From assembly GCF_023273895.1 (NCBI RefSeq), contig NZ_CP096883.1, positions 310,001 to 374,000 of the forward strand: 64,000 nucleotides of DNA. The letters are read 5' to 3'. Under the pieces are notes generated by a model. It was not told where the DNA came from. It did no database searches and was given only the letters and a program-made list of their open reading frames with translations. This DNA is from Sphingobacterium sp. PCS056 (GTDB lineage Bacteria > Bacteroidota > Bacteroidia > Sphingobacteriales > Sphingobacteriaceae). This document shows positions 56,701 to 63,426 of this stretch, piece by piece. Position numbers and translations under genes: made by a program. Numbering within the stretch: the stretch's first letter is position 1; each line of letters starts with the position of its first letter.

Positions 56701-57127
56701 TATGGAAGAGGTTGCGAAATTGGAACGCGATGGCGAAATAATGTTAGCCGATACGCCGTATACGATCCAATTAACTGATGTAGAAATTATAGCAGAAGAT
56801 GTTGCGGGATGGCAGGTCGCTAATTTAGCTAAATTAACCGTTGCGCTAGATATTCATATTTCTGACGAATTAAGACAAGAAGGATTGTCTCGAGAGTTGG
56901 TTAACCGTATCCAAAACCTAAGAAAAGATAAGGGTTTTGAAGTTACTGACCGTATCGTTGTTTTCGTTAGTAAAGATGCTGATATTGAGCAAGCCACGAA
57001 TAAAAATTTATCTTATATTTGTACCGAAATTCTAGCGGATTCATTGAGATTCGAAGAATCACTAACCACTGGAGATAACATTGATATCGATGGTAAGGAA
57101 TTGAATGTTTTAATCGAAAAAATTTAA
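53714..57127 (+). CDS. ileS: Isoleucyl-tRNA synthetase
   Basis: This 1137-residue class-I synthetase has its HIGH-equivalent in GPPSANGMPGIHHVMGR near residues 45-61 and the KMSKS loop as NKMSKRLGN near residue 687. An editing domain lies between (WTTTPWTLPSNTAL), and an anticodon-binding domain and a long C-terminal part follow. The size and the KMSKR form resemble the eukaryote-like (type 2) IleS clade, which is often less sensitive to mupirocin; that property is inferred. The dksA-like gene follows after 3 bp. Confidence 0.97.
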   Translation: MYKEYKQLNLPEIGKEILTRWEQEKIFEKSITNRPGNKPYTFYEGPPSANGMPGIHHVMGRTIKDIFCRYKTLKGFQVKRKGGWDTHGLPIELAVEKKLGITKEDIGKKITVEEYNDACRTEVMKYTDVWNDLTTKMGYWVDLENPYVTYENKYIETLWYLLKEFYKKGLLYKGYTIQPYSPAAGTGLSSHELNQPGTYKDVKDTTIVAQFRLINNQLHPAIGTLVEDTAEDVAFIAWTTTPWTLPSNTALIVGKKISYVKIKTFNQYTGAPVSVILAKDLISKHFKAEGKDASFQDYKLGDKVIPWEVAATVTGEELVGLRYEQLMPYITSDELQERAFRVIPGDFVTTEDGTGIVHAAPTYGADDFRVAKEQGVPGILIKDENGKEVPTVDRTGRFVKEITDFAGRFVKEEYYSDAERADKDFRPTDVLIAIKLKEDNKAFDVKKYEHTYPHCWRTDKPVLYYPLDSWFIKSTAVKNDLVALNKTINWKPEATGTGRFGNWLENLVDWNLSRSRYWGTPLPIWRSEDENEEICVGSMPELKSLLEASLISDVLSEKEKETNKSYLDKFGTEQLDLHRPYVDDIILVSDAGQKLFREPDLIDVWFDSGAMPYAQWGLDYEKLANGEALPFKDGYKEAFPADFIAEGVDQTRGWFFTLHAISTMLQKSVAFKNVVSNGLVLDKNGNKMSKRLGNGIDPFATLDKYSADATRWYMISNASPWDNLKFNEEGLDEVRRKFFGTLYNTYAFFALYANIDKFSYAEADIELANRPEIDRWVISLLNSLTKEVDEYYAEFEPTKAARAIQNFVDEHLSNWYVRLCRRRFWKGEYSEDKISAYQTLFTCLDTIAKLMSPISPFFSDQLYLDLNNTTGKETFESVHLANFPIYHEQLVDKDLEERMSLAQDISSLTLSLRKKVGINVRQPLNKILLPVLDNSFQERVEKVKDLILSETNIKDIQFITDTTGIIKKKIKPNFKALGSKVGKDMKLVSAKINALSMEEVAKLERDGEIMLADTPYTIQLTDVEIIAEDVAGWQVANLAKLTVALDIHISDELRQEGLSRELVNRIQNLRKDKGFEVTDRIVVFVSKDADIEQATNKNLSYICTEILADSLRFEESLTTGDNIDIDGKELNVLIEKI

Positions 57128-57130
57128 ATT

Positions 57131-57517
57131 ATGGCAACTAATAACGAAAAGACACGCTATAGCGATTCAGAGCTACAAGAATTTAAAAGCATTATTTTAG
57201 AAAAATTAAGAATAGCAAAAGAAGAACTTTCAGCATTGACTGCCTCACTTAACAATAGTGATGCAAATGGTACAGATGATACTGCAGGAACCTATAAAAC
57301 ACTAGAAGATGGTTCTGCGACTTTGGAAAAAGAACAAACAAATCAATTAGCAGCGCGTCAACGAAAATTTATAGACAATTTGGATGCAGCTTTAGTGCGT
57401 ATTGAAAATAAAACATATGGTATCTGTAGAGAGACCGGAAAATTGATTCAAAAGGAAAGATTGAAAGCTGTCCCGCACACTACATTAAGTATTGAAGCTA
57501 AGAATAAGCAGTATTAA
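57131..57517 (+). CDS. TraR/DksA-family protein with a degenerate zinc finger
   Basis: This 128-residue protein has an N-terminal coiled coil and the acidic tip NGTDDTAGTYKTLEDGSA. The C-terminal finger region is YGICRETGKLIQKERLKAVPH. The classic four cysteines are reduced to one (GIC). In enterobacteria DksA acts with ppGpp in the RNA polymerase secondary channel. This form may differ in metal use. It is between ileS (3 bp) and lspA (60 bp, behind a terminator). Confidence 0.88.
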   Translation: MATNNEKTRYSDSELQEFKSIILEKLRIAKEELSALTASLNNSDANGTDDTAGTYKTLEDGSATLEKEQTNQLAARQRKFIDNLDAALVRIENKTYGICRETGKLIQKERLKAVPHTTLSIEAKNKQY

Positions 57518-57538
57518 TATTATTTAAATACAAAAAGA

Positions 57539-57571
57539 TAATGGTCTTTACTGTCGGTAAAGACCATTTTT
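57539..57571 (+). terminator. Intrinsic terminator between the dksA-like gene and lspA
   Basis: A perfect 12-bp stem (AATGGTCTTTAC / GTAAAGACCATT) with a 5-base loop, followed by TTTT. lspA starts only 7 bp later, so it must depend on read-through or a promoter inside the unit. Confidence 0.85.
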
Positions 57572-57577
57572 ACAACT

Positions 57578-58228
57578 ATGAAAGGCTATACTAAACCCGT
57601 AATTTTAATAATTCTAGTTCTTTTAATTGACCAAATATCAAAACTATGGGTTAAATTAAATATGACCATCGGTCAAAGCTATGAAGTGATTGGTAAATTT
57701 GTACAAATTCATTTCATAGAAAACAATGGGATGGCGTATGGAATGGAATTTGGTGGAGAATTTGGAAAACTCATGCTTACTCTTTTTCGTATTATCGCTG
57801 TTGGAGCAATCGGCTATGGTCTACATTACATGGTTCAAAAGAAATATAATCGAGGATTTATTCTCAATATTGCTTTAATATTTGCAGGAGCACTTGGGAA
57901 TATAATTGATTCTACTTTCTACGGTTTAATCTTTAGTGAAAGTACTTGGTATGACAAAGCGACCTTATTCCCTTCGGGTGGTGGTTATGCAACTATTTTT
58001 CATGGAAAAGTAGTGGACATGCTTTATTTTCCGCTTATTGAAGGTACCTTTCCCTCTTGGCTACCAATTTGGGGTGGTCAGGAATTTTTATTTTTCCGAC
58101 CTGTATTTAACATCGCTGATTCTGCAATATCGGTGGGCGTAATTCTGATTCTACTTTTTCAAAAAAAATACTTTAAAGAAGAAAAAGAAGAAAAAACAAG
58201 TATCCATAGTGAAATTGTAGAAGATTAA
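57578..58228 (+). CDS. lspA: Lipoprotein signal peptidase (signal peptidase II)
   Basis: This 216-residue membrane protein has four hydrophobic segments and the two catalytic aspartate regions. These are the conserved ALGNIIDSTFYG and the C-terminal RPVFNIADSAISVG. NNGMAYGMEFGGEFGK is the family NxGxAFG-like motif. It is longer than typical LspA (about 160 residues) because of an insert between the catalytic motifs, as in other Bacteroidota. It cleaves prolipoproteins, several of which are encoded in this window. Confidence 0.95.
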   Translation: MKGYTKPVILIILVLLIDQISKLWVKLNMTIGQSYEVIGKFVQIHFIENNGMAYGMEFGGEFGKLMLTLFRIIAVGAIGYGLHYMVQKKYNRGFILNIALIFAGALGNIIDSTFYGLIFSESTWYDKATLFPSGGGYATIFHGKVVDMLYFPLIEGTFPSWLPIWGGQEFLFFRPVFNIADSAISVGVILILLFQKKYFKEEKEEKTSIHSEIVED

Positions 58229-58245
58229 AAATGACTTCCTTAAGT

Positions 58246-58268
58246 CTTGAAAATTCAAGGCTTTTTTT
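58246..58268 (+). terminator. Intrinsic terminator after lspA
   Basis: CTTGAA and TTCAAG pair around AA, followed by GC and a run of seven T. This hairpin also argues against a start codon for the next gene at the TTG inside it (58247). Confidence 0.75.
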
Positions 58269-58291
58269 ATTCAATAACAATAGTTAAGACA

Positions 58292-59239
58292 ATGAAATTA
58301 GAAATGAAATGGGCAATATTGGCACTTCTAACTATTTTTAGTTTACCCAGCATTGCTCAATATAGCAATCCAGATTTAGTAAAAAAACATATTCATTACC
58401 TTGCAAGTGATAAAATGAAAGGTCGAGGTACAGGTAGTAAAGAAGTCTTTAAGGCAGCTGACTATATCGAAAAATATTTTAAAAAACTTAAACTACAACC
58501 GCTAGGTGAAAAAGGATTTCGTCAATCGTTTGAAGCTAAAGTCTGGAAAGTTAAAGTGAGTGACAGCATTCGTAAGGCAGATAATATCATTGCATTTTTA
58601 GATAATGGTGCACCGCTTACTATTGTTATTGGCGCTCATTATGATCATTTAGGAACTGGTCATCAAGGAAGTTCAAAAGATTCGTTAGGTGTTGGTAAAA
58701 TACATAACGGAGCTGATGATAATGCTTCTGGAGTAGCTGGTTTATTGGAGTTAGCACGCTACTATAGCACAAATAATATAAAGGAAAATCATAATTTTCT
58801 ATTTATTGCATTCGGTGCAGAAGAATTAGGATTAATAGGATCCAAATATTTTACCGAACACCCTACCCTACCCTTAGATAAGATAACTGGCATGTTGAAC
58901 ATGGATATGATCGGAAGATTAAATCCTGAACAGGGTGTTGCTGTAATCGGATATGGTACAAGTAAAAAGTGGCCAGAAATCTTTGAAGGCATTGCTCCAA
59001 AGATTAAGTTCTATACAGGTCATGACGGAAATGGTGGTTCAGATCAAACCTCTTTCTACAAAAAAAATATTCCTGTTTTGTTTTTCCACACCGGTGGTCA
59101 CCCAGATTATCATATGCCAACAGATGACCCAGATAAAATTAATTACACTGGATTGAATGGTATCATTGATTTCGAAGTCATGGTTATCAACAATATGTTA
59201 AAACAAAGTGGAAAACTAGAATTTCAATTCACAAATTAA
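58292..59239 (+). CDS. M28-family zinc aminopeptidase (short form)
   Basis: The start at 58292 gives 315 residues with a signal peptide ending SLPSIAQ. A TTG 15 codons upstream lies in a terminator and was rejected. The zinc motifs are GAHYDHLG, GADDNASGV, GAEELGLIGS, NMDMIGR and HPDYHMPTDD. It lacks the PA-like insert of the 524-residue paralogue at 31103. It is predicted to be exported and to act on peptides. The stop overlaps the start of the RmlD-like gene. Confidence 0.92.
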   Translation: MKLEMKWAILALLTIFSLPSIAQYSNPDLVKKHIHYLASDKMKGRGTGSKEVFKAADYIEKYFKKLKLQPLGEKGFRQSFEAKVWKVKVSDSIRKADNIIAFLDNGAPLTIVIGAHYDHLGTGHQGSSKDSLGVGKIHNGADDNASGVAGLLELARYYSTNNIKENHNFLFIAFGAEELGLIGSKYFTEHPTLPLDKITGMLNMDMIGRLNPEQGVAVIGYGTSKKWPEIFEGIAPKIKFYTGHDGNGGSDQTSFYKKNIPVLFFHTGGHPDYHMPTDDPDKINYTGLNGIIDFEVMVINNMLKQSGKLEFQFTN

Positions 59240-60156
59240 TGATGGTTTCCAACAAAGTGTTAATAACGGGTTCTAATGGTTTTTTAGGACAAAAACTGAT
59301 TGATCGTCTTAGTAAAGACAGTAGCTACGATACTTTTGCAATCTCTATGCATGAAAATGAGAATCCAAATAAGGAAAATTATCATTTTCAACAATTGGAT
59401 TTAATGAATTCGGAACTTCTAAATAACTATTTATCAGAATTTAAACCTAACTATATCATACATACTGCGGCTATCACAAGTGTTGAAGCATGTGAAGCTG
59501 ATCAGGCTAAGTGCCAGAAGATGAATGTTGATGTTGTCGAACAGCTAGCCCAATACTGCAAGCAATCAAATGCTTTTTTAGTACAGTTATCCACAGACTT
59601 TGTGTTTGATGGAAAAAATGGTCCTTATAAAGAGGAGGATTTGGCTCATCCATTGAGTGAATATGGGAAGAGCAAGTTACGTTCTGAACAAGTTATCCAC
59701 AATACGGGATGCGCCTATGCAATTTTAAGAACTATACTAGTATATGGAATAAATGCAAACCCAAAACGCTCTAATTTAGTACTTTGGGCAAAAGAAAAAC
59801 TATCTAGTAAAGAATCAATAAATGTAGTAAAAGATCAGTGGCGTATGCCAACTTTTGTTGATGACTTGGCAGAGGCATGTATTTTAGCAATTAAAAAACG
59901 TGTAACTGGGGTTTTCCACATTAGCGGAGAAGAAATGTTTACAATTGCAGAAGCTGTTTACCAAATTGCGGATTTTTGGAAACTGGATAAATCTTTAATT
60001 TTTGAATTAACAGCTTCAGAAATCAATCAATCCGAAAATCGTCCTCAGAAAACTGGTTTTATATTATCAAAAGCAAAATCAATCTTAGGTTATGAACCGA
60101 CTCCCTTCAAAGTGAGTTTAGAAATAATTGATCAACAATACGGAATCTTCCGTTAA
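59239..60156 (+). CDS. RmlD-like NAD(P)-dependent sugar reductase/epimerase (extended SDR)
   Basis: This 305-residue protein has the dinucleotide motif VLITGSNGFLGQKL at the N-terminus and the SDR active site YGKSK near residue 141 (HPLSEYGKSKLRSEQ). RmlD-type features include DEFVFDG-like STDFVFDGKNGPYKEED. The closest family is dTDP-4-dehydrorhamnose reductase, but no other rhamnose genes are nearby, so the substrate is open. It starts at ATGATG (59239 or 59242) and overlaps the previous stop by one base. Confidence 0.85.
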   Translation: MMVSNKVLITGSNGFLGQKLIDRLSKDSSYDTFAISMHENENPNKENYHFQQLDLMNSELLNNYLSEFKPNYIIHTAAITSVEACEADQAKCQKMNVDVVEQLAQYCKQSNAFLVQLSTDFVFDGKNGPYKEEDLAHPLSEYGKSKLRSEQVIHNTGCAYAILRTILVYGINANPKRSNLVLWAKEKLSSKESINVVKDQWRMPTFVDDLAEACILAIKKRVTGVFHISGEEMFTIAEAVYQIADFWKLDKSLIFELTASEINQSENRPQKTGFILSKAKSILGYEPTPFKVSLEIIDQQYGIFR

Positions 60157-60169
60157 TAATAAAAAAGAG

Positions 60170-60697
60170 ATGAAGGATAAATGTGCAAAAGAATCGACTA
60201 CAGTAATGAATGAATTGGTATTGCCAAACGATACCAACACTTTTGGAAATTTGATGGGTGGTAGGTTGTTGTATTGGATGGATATCTGTTCGGCTATGGC
60301 TGCTCAGAAACATTGTAACAGTCCAGTAGTGACGGTATCTGTTGATAACGTATCGTTCAAAAGATCTATTCGATTAGGAGAAGTGGTTACTATTGAGGCT
60401 AAAGTGACACGTGCTTTTAATACTTCAATAGAAGTAAGAATGGAAGTATTTGCTCAAAACTTACCTTTGGGTACTAAAGAGAAATCCAACGAAGCATATT
60501 ACACTTTTGTAGCTATAGATGAACATGCGAAACCGCAACCTATTCCAAAAGTTATTCCTGAAACGGAATTGGAACATAGACTCTATGACGAAGCCATGAG
60601 ACGCCGTGAGTTGCGCTTAATCTTAAGTGGTAAACTAGACCCTAGTAAAGCGACAGAATTGAAAAACCTAGTCAATCTATTTGATCATAAAGGTTAA
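60170..60697 (+). CDS. Acyl-CoA thioesterase, hotdog fold
   Basis: The ATG at 60170 follows AAAAAAGAG and gives 175 residues. A TTG at 60128 would overlap the previous gene and was not used. It contains the YciA/BACH-type pattern NELVLPNDTNTFGNLMGGRLLYWMD, with the catalytic Asn and Asp, and VDNVSFKRSIRLGEVV. It hydrolyses acyl-CoA thioesters in the cytoplasm. It lies 13 bp after the RmlD-like gene and ends at a strong terminator. Confidence 0.9.
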   Translation: MKDKCAKESTTVMNELVLPNDTNTFGNLMGGRLLYWMDICSAMAAQKHCNSPVVTVSVDNVSFKRSIRLGEVVTIEAKVTRAFNTSIEVRMEVFAQNLPLGTKEKSNEAYYTFVAIDEHAKPQPIPKVIPETELEHRLYDEAMRRRELRLILSGKLDPSKATELKNLVNLFDHKG

Positions 60698-60736
60698 TTG
60701 AAAAAGCCTCAAATTTATCATTTGAGGCTTTTTCAA
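60698..60736. terminator. Bidirectional terminator between thioesterase and EVE genes
   Basis: A perfect 17-bp stem including AAAAAGCCTCAAAT / ATTTGAGGCTTTTT, with a 5-base loop. Both strands end in T-runs, as expected between convergent genes. Confidence 0.92.
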
Positions 60737-60755
60737 TCTAATTGGGAGTCACTTA

Positions 60756-61163
60756 TTACTCACTCCCTAATGCGACTATACGATCAAACTCTTCGGCTTT
60801 TAGTGGCATCACTGATAATCTTCCTTGACGAACTAAAGCAACATCTTGAAGAAATTCATCAGCTTTTATCTGTTCAAGAGTGACCGATTTTTTGAATGTT
60901 TCGACTGGAGCTAAATCAACAACAACCCATTTCGGATCTTCAGTTGTGGGATCCTGATAATATTCTTTTACAACTTTTGCTATACCTACTACTTCTTTGC
61001 CCTCATTACTATGGTAGAATAAAACAAGATCACCTTCTTTCATTGCTTTGAGATTATTACGTGCTTGATAATTACGTACACCATCCCAAAAGGTTTGACC
61101 ATCCTTGTTAAATTGTTCCCAACTGTATTTAAAGGGTTCTGATTTGACCAAAAAGTAATTCAT
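60756..61163 (-). CDS. EVE-domain protein
   Basis: This 135-residue protein has the EVE/PUA-like fold signature: NYFLVKSEPFKYSWEQF, then WDGVRNYQARNNLKAMKEGDLVLFYHS and VGIAKVVKEYY. EVE domains are thought to bind modified bases in DNA or RNA. It follows gldC by 9 bp. No restriction or modification genes lie nearby, so a housekeeping role is more likely than defence. Confidence 0.92.
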   Translation of the reverse strand: MNYFLVKSEPFKYSWEQFNKDGQTFWDGVRNYQARNNLKAMKEGDLVLFYHSNEGKEVVGIAKVVKEYYQDPTTEDPKWVVVDLAPVETFKKSVTLEQIKADEFLQDVALVRQGRLSVMPLKAEEFDRIVALGSE

Positions 61164-61172
61164 ATTAAAAAA

Positions 61173-61523
61173 TTAGTTTTGTTGCTCTAATACTTCCATT
61201 TTATCCGCAAAATGTGCACAGTAGTCACGTAAATCAGCGATGACTTTCTCTGCCATAGGATCTCCTCCAGAAGAACGAAGAAATGAATCACCTAATGTTT
61301 GTAATGTTTCGTAAAAAAAACGTTTCATTTCATCATAAGGCATATCTTTTGTCCACAAATCGATACGCATTGAATTTTTATATGCTGAATCCCATAATGC
61401 TAAAAACATGGCTTTTGCAGGTAGTTCATCAGAAGATTCACCATCATTTGAAGACCAAGTTATTGTATTTGGAACATTGGTTTCGTCCAATTCAATCTGT
61501 AATTTTATTTCTGCTTTTTTCAT
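61173..61523 (-). CDS. gldC: Gliding motility-associated protein GldC
   Basis: The ATG at 61523 gives 116 residues (MKKAEIKLQIELDETNVPNTITW); a longer frame upstream is unconserved. WDSAYKNSMRIDLWTKDMPYDEMKRFFYETL is the characteristic GldC block. GldC is linked to gliding and type IX secretion in Flavobacteria but is also kept in non-gliding relatives. No other gld gene is present here. The 9-bp spacing implies co-transcription with the EVE gene. Confidence 0.88.
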   Translation of the reverse strand: MKKAEIKLQIELDETNVPNTITWSSNDGESSDELPAKAMFLALWDSAYKNSMRIDLWTKDMPYDEMKRFFYETLQTLGDSFLRSSGGDPMAEKVIADLRDYCAHFADKMEVLEQQN

Positions 61524-61651
61524 TATAATATTGTTTGTTTTAATAATGAGTGAATGCTGATCGCTGTATTTAACAGCTCTTTTCACTCGGTTTTAAAGCC
61601 TATGAATATATTAAAAGTATATCCATTTATAAATGCTATGTATAAATGGGA

Positions 61652-61891
61652 TTATGTTATTTTTATGATCAAAGTCAATATCGCTACTGCTACTATAAAA
61701 AATAATTCATAAAGCCATAACTTCTTATCTTGTTTGACAATAACACGAAAGAAAATATCCACGAATAGAAGTACAACAAGTAAGCTGATGAGTGCTGTAA
61801 TAGTTAGCAACGGATTTCCGTCTGCCATATCTTCTACAAAATACCAAGCTATCAGGCATGCCGATACAATATTAATGGGTGTTAGTCTCAC
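61652..61891 (-). CDS. Small membrane protein of unknown function
   Basis: This 79-residue protein has two to three hydrophobic segments (about residues 5-18, 29-50 and 57-78) and no recognised motif. It probably starts at GTG, overlapping the helicase stop codon (TAGTG), which suggests translational coupling. The positively charged loop VKQDKK sits between the last two segments. No function is assigned. Confidence 0.6.
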   Translation of the reverse strand: MRLTPINIVSACLIAWYFVEDMADGNPLLTITALISLLVVLLFVDIFFRVIVKQDKKLWLYELFFIVAVAILTLIIKIT

Positions 61892-63240
61892 TATTTCGTT
61901 CTATAATTTCTTTTAGTCGAAGTTTTAGGACCCTTTTTATTGGATTTAAACCCTGAAGCACGTTGTGATGCTTTTGCTTCTTTCTGTTTAATCACAAATT
62001 TCTTTTCGTGAAAAGCTCCTTTAAAATCTGGATCATCTTTTCGCTTTTGATTGTCAATTTCTTTAGCAATGATTTGACGTTCGAAATAAGGAGTTTCTTC
62101 TACAAAAACTTCATCTGGTAAAGGTGCAACATCTACAGATTGGCGCATTAACTTTTCAATTTTTCTGAAATAATGCTTTTCTGCATCATTACAAAAAGTA
62201 ATAGCATCGCCAGAATTAAATGCACGTCCGGTACGTCCGATACGATGAACATAATCTTCTGTAACAATGGGTACTTCGAAATTAATAACATGGGACACAT
62301 TGGTTACATCTAATCCACGGGCAGCTACATCTGTGGCTACTAAGATCCTAATATTTCCTTCTTTAAACGCATTAATAGAGTTAATTCGAGTATTCTGACC
62401 TTTGTTGGCATGGATGACACGTACTTGATCTTTTCCATATTTACGTTCTAAAAAAGCGAAAACATTATCTGCAACTGTCCTCGTTTTACAAAAAACAATT
62501 AAACGGTGAAATGACTCATCATCTTTCAATAAATGTTGTAGTAAATTTAACTTTGTCTTTTGATTAGGAACAAAATAGACCCTTTGACTTACTGTGGAGG
62601 CTGGTGTTGCTTGTTCAGAAACTTCCACAATAGTAGGGAAAGCTAAAAAATCACCAGCAATTTTACGAACCAGTTCGCTCATTGTTGCTGAAAACAATAA
62701 ATTCTGTCTTTTACGGGGTACGACTTCTAAAATACGGTGAAGTTTAGAAATAAACCCCATATCCATCATTTTATCGGCTTCATCCATTACAAGAAATTTC
62801 AACGATTTTACGTTGATATGTCCCTCTAAGTATAAGTCCAAAAATCGACCTGGTGTAGCTACAATGATATCTACTCCTTTTTCAAGATTTTCAATTTGGG
62901 TTTTAGGTCCTAATCCGCCGTATAATACTACCGTACGTAAATCAAGGTATTTAGAAAATGTTTGAATATTTTCCTCGATTTGCATCGCAAGTTCTCGTGT
63001 TGGCGACAAAATCAATGCACGTGCATCTTGCCCCTGTGCATATTTCAATTTCATTAATATAGGTAAGACAAATGCAGCAGTCTTCCCAGTGCCAGTTTGT
63101 GCTACTCCCATGATATCTTGACCAGCAAGAATTGGTGTAATCGTTTTTTCTTGTATTTCTGTTGGAACCGAATAACCTGCCTCTTCAATTGCGTTCAAAA
63201 GCTGCTTATTCAATTTAAAATTTTCAAATGTTTGCTGCAT
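61891..63240 (-). CDS. DEAD-box ATP-dependent RNA helicase (RhlE-like)
   Basis: The start at 63240 gives 449 residues (MQQTFENFKLNKQLLNAIEEAG); an ATG nine codons upstream is less likely. The Q motif is followed by motif I AQTGTGKTAAF, PTRELA, TPGR, DEAD in VMDEADKMMDMGF, SATM, ATDVAARGLD and HRIGRTGRA. A basic C-terminal tail (KSNKKGPKTSTKRNYRTK) probably aids RNA binding. Such helicases act in ribosome assembly or RNA decay. Confidence 0.95.
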   Translation of the reverse strand: MQQTFENFKLNKQLLNAIEEAGYSVPTEIQEKTITPILAGQDIMGVAQTGTGKTAAFVLPILMKLKYAQGQDARALILSPTRELAMQIEENIQTFSKYLDLRTVVLYGGLGPKTQIENLEKGVDIIVATPGRFLDLYLEGHINVKSLKFLVMDEADKMMDMGFISKLHRILEVVPRKRQNLLFSATMSELVRKIAGDFLAFPTIVEVSEQATPASTVSQRVYFVPNQKTKLNLLQHLLKDDESFHRLIVFCKTRTVADNVFAFLERKYGKDQVRVIHANKGQNTRINSINAFKEGNIRILVATDVAARGLDVTNVSHVINFEVPIVTEDYVHRIGRTGRAFNSGDAITFCNDAEKHYFRKIEKLMRQSVDVAPLPDEVFVEETPYFERQIIAKEIDNQKRKDDPDFKGAFHEKKFVIKQKEAKASQRASGFKSNKKGPKTSTKRNYRTK

Positions 63241-63362
63241 TTTACAAAGGTAATGAAAAGCATTCACTTGCTTATCCTATGCTTTAAATGATTCTGAGAT
63301 TGACGTAAAATTGACATAACTATTTCATTATTATTCAAAAGTAGCTGTTGCATAAGCTACAT

Positions 63363-63393
63363 TTTGAATTCAAGCAGAATTAAACCACCTTTG
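63363..63393 (+). promoter_or_regulatory. Candidate promoter of the S46 peptidase gene
   Basis: TTTG (63363-63366) and CACCTTTG (63386-63393) are 19 bp apart. This fits the Bacteroidota -33/-7 pattern with one mismatch (C for T) in the -7 box. A 6-bp inverted repeat, GTAGCT / AGCTAC, lies just upstream at about 63342-63361. Confidence 0.45.
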
Positions 63394-63426
63394 TAGTAAA
63401 TAACTAAACTTTTTTATCAAGTTTGT

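Noticed and set aside
58247-58291. TTG at 58247 as start of the short M28 peptidase
   Set aside because: The TTG is part of the lspA terminator hairpin, and the signal peptide starts properly at 58292.
60128-60169. TTG at 60128 as start of the thioesterase
   Set aside because: It overlaps the end of the previous gene and adds unconserved residues. The ATG at 60170 has a purine-rich site before it.
60756-61163. EVE-domain gene as part of a modification-dependent defence system
   Set aside because: The neighbours are gldC, a helicase of the housekeeping RhlE type and metabolic genes. No nuclease or methyltransferase is near.
61524-61586. Upstream extension of gldC to 61586
   Set aside because: The extra 21 residues do not resemble GldC, whose known N-terminus matches the ATG at 61523.
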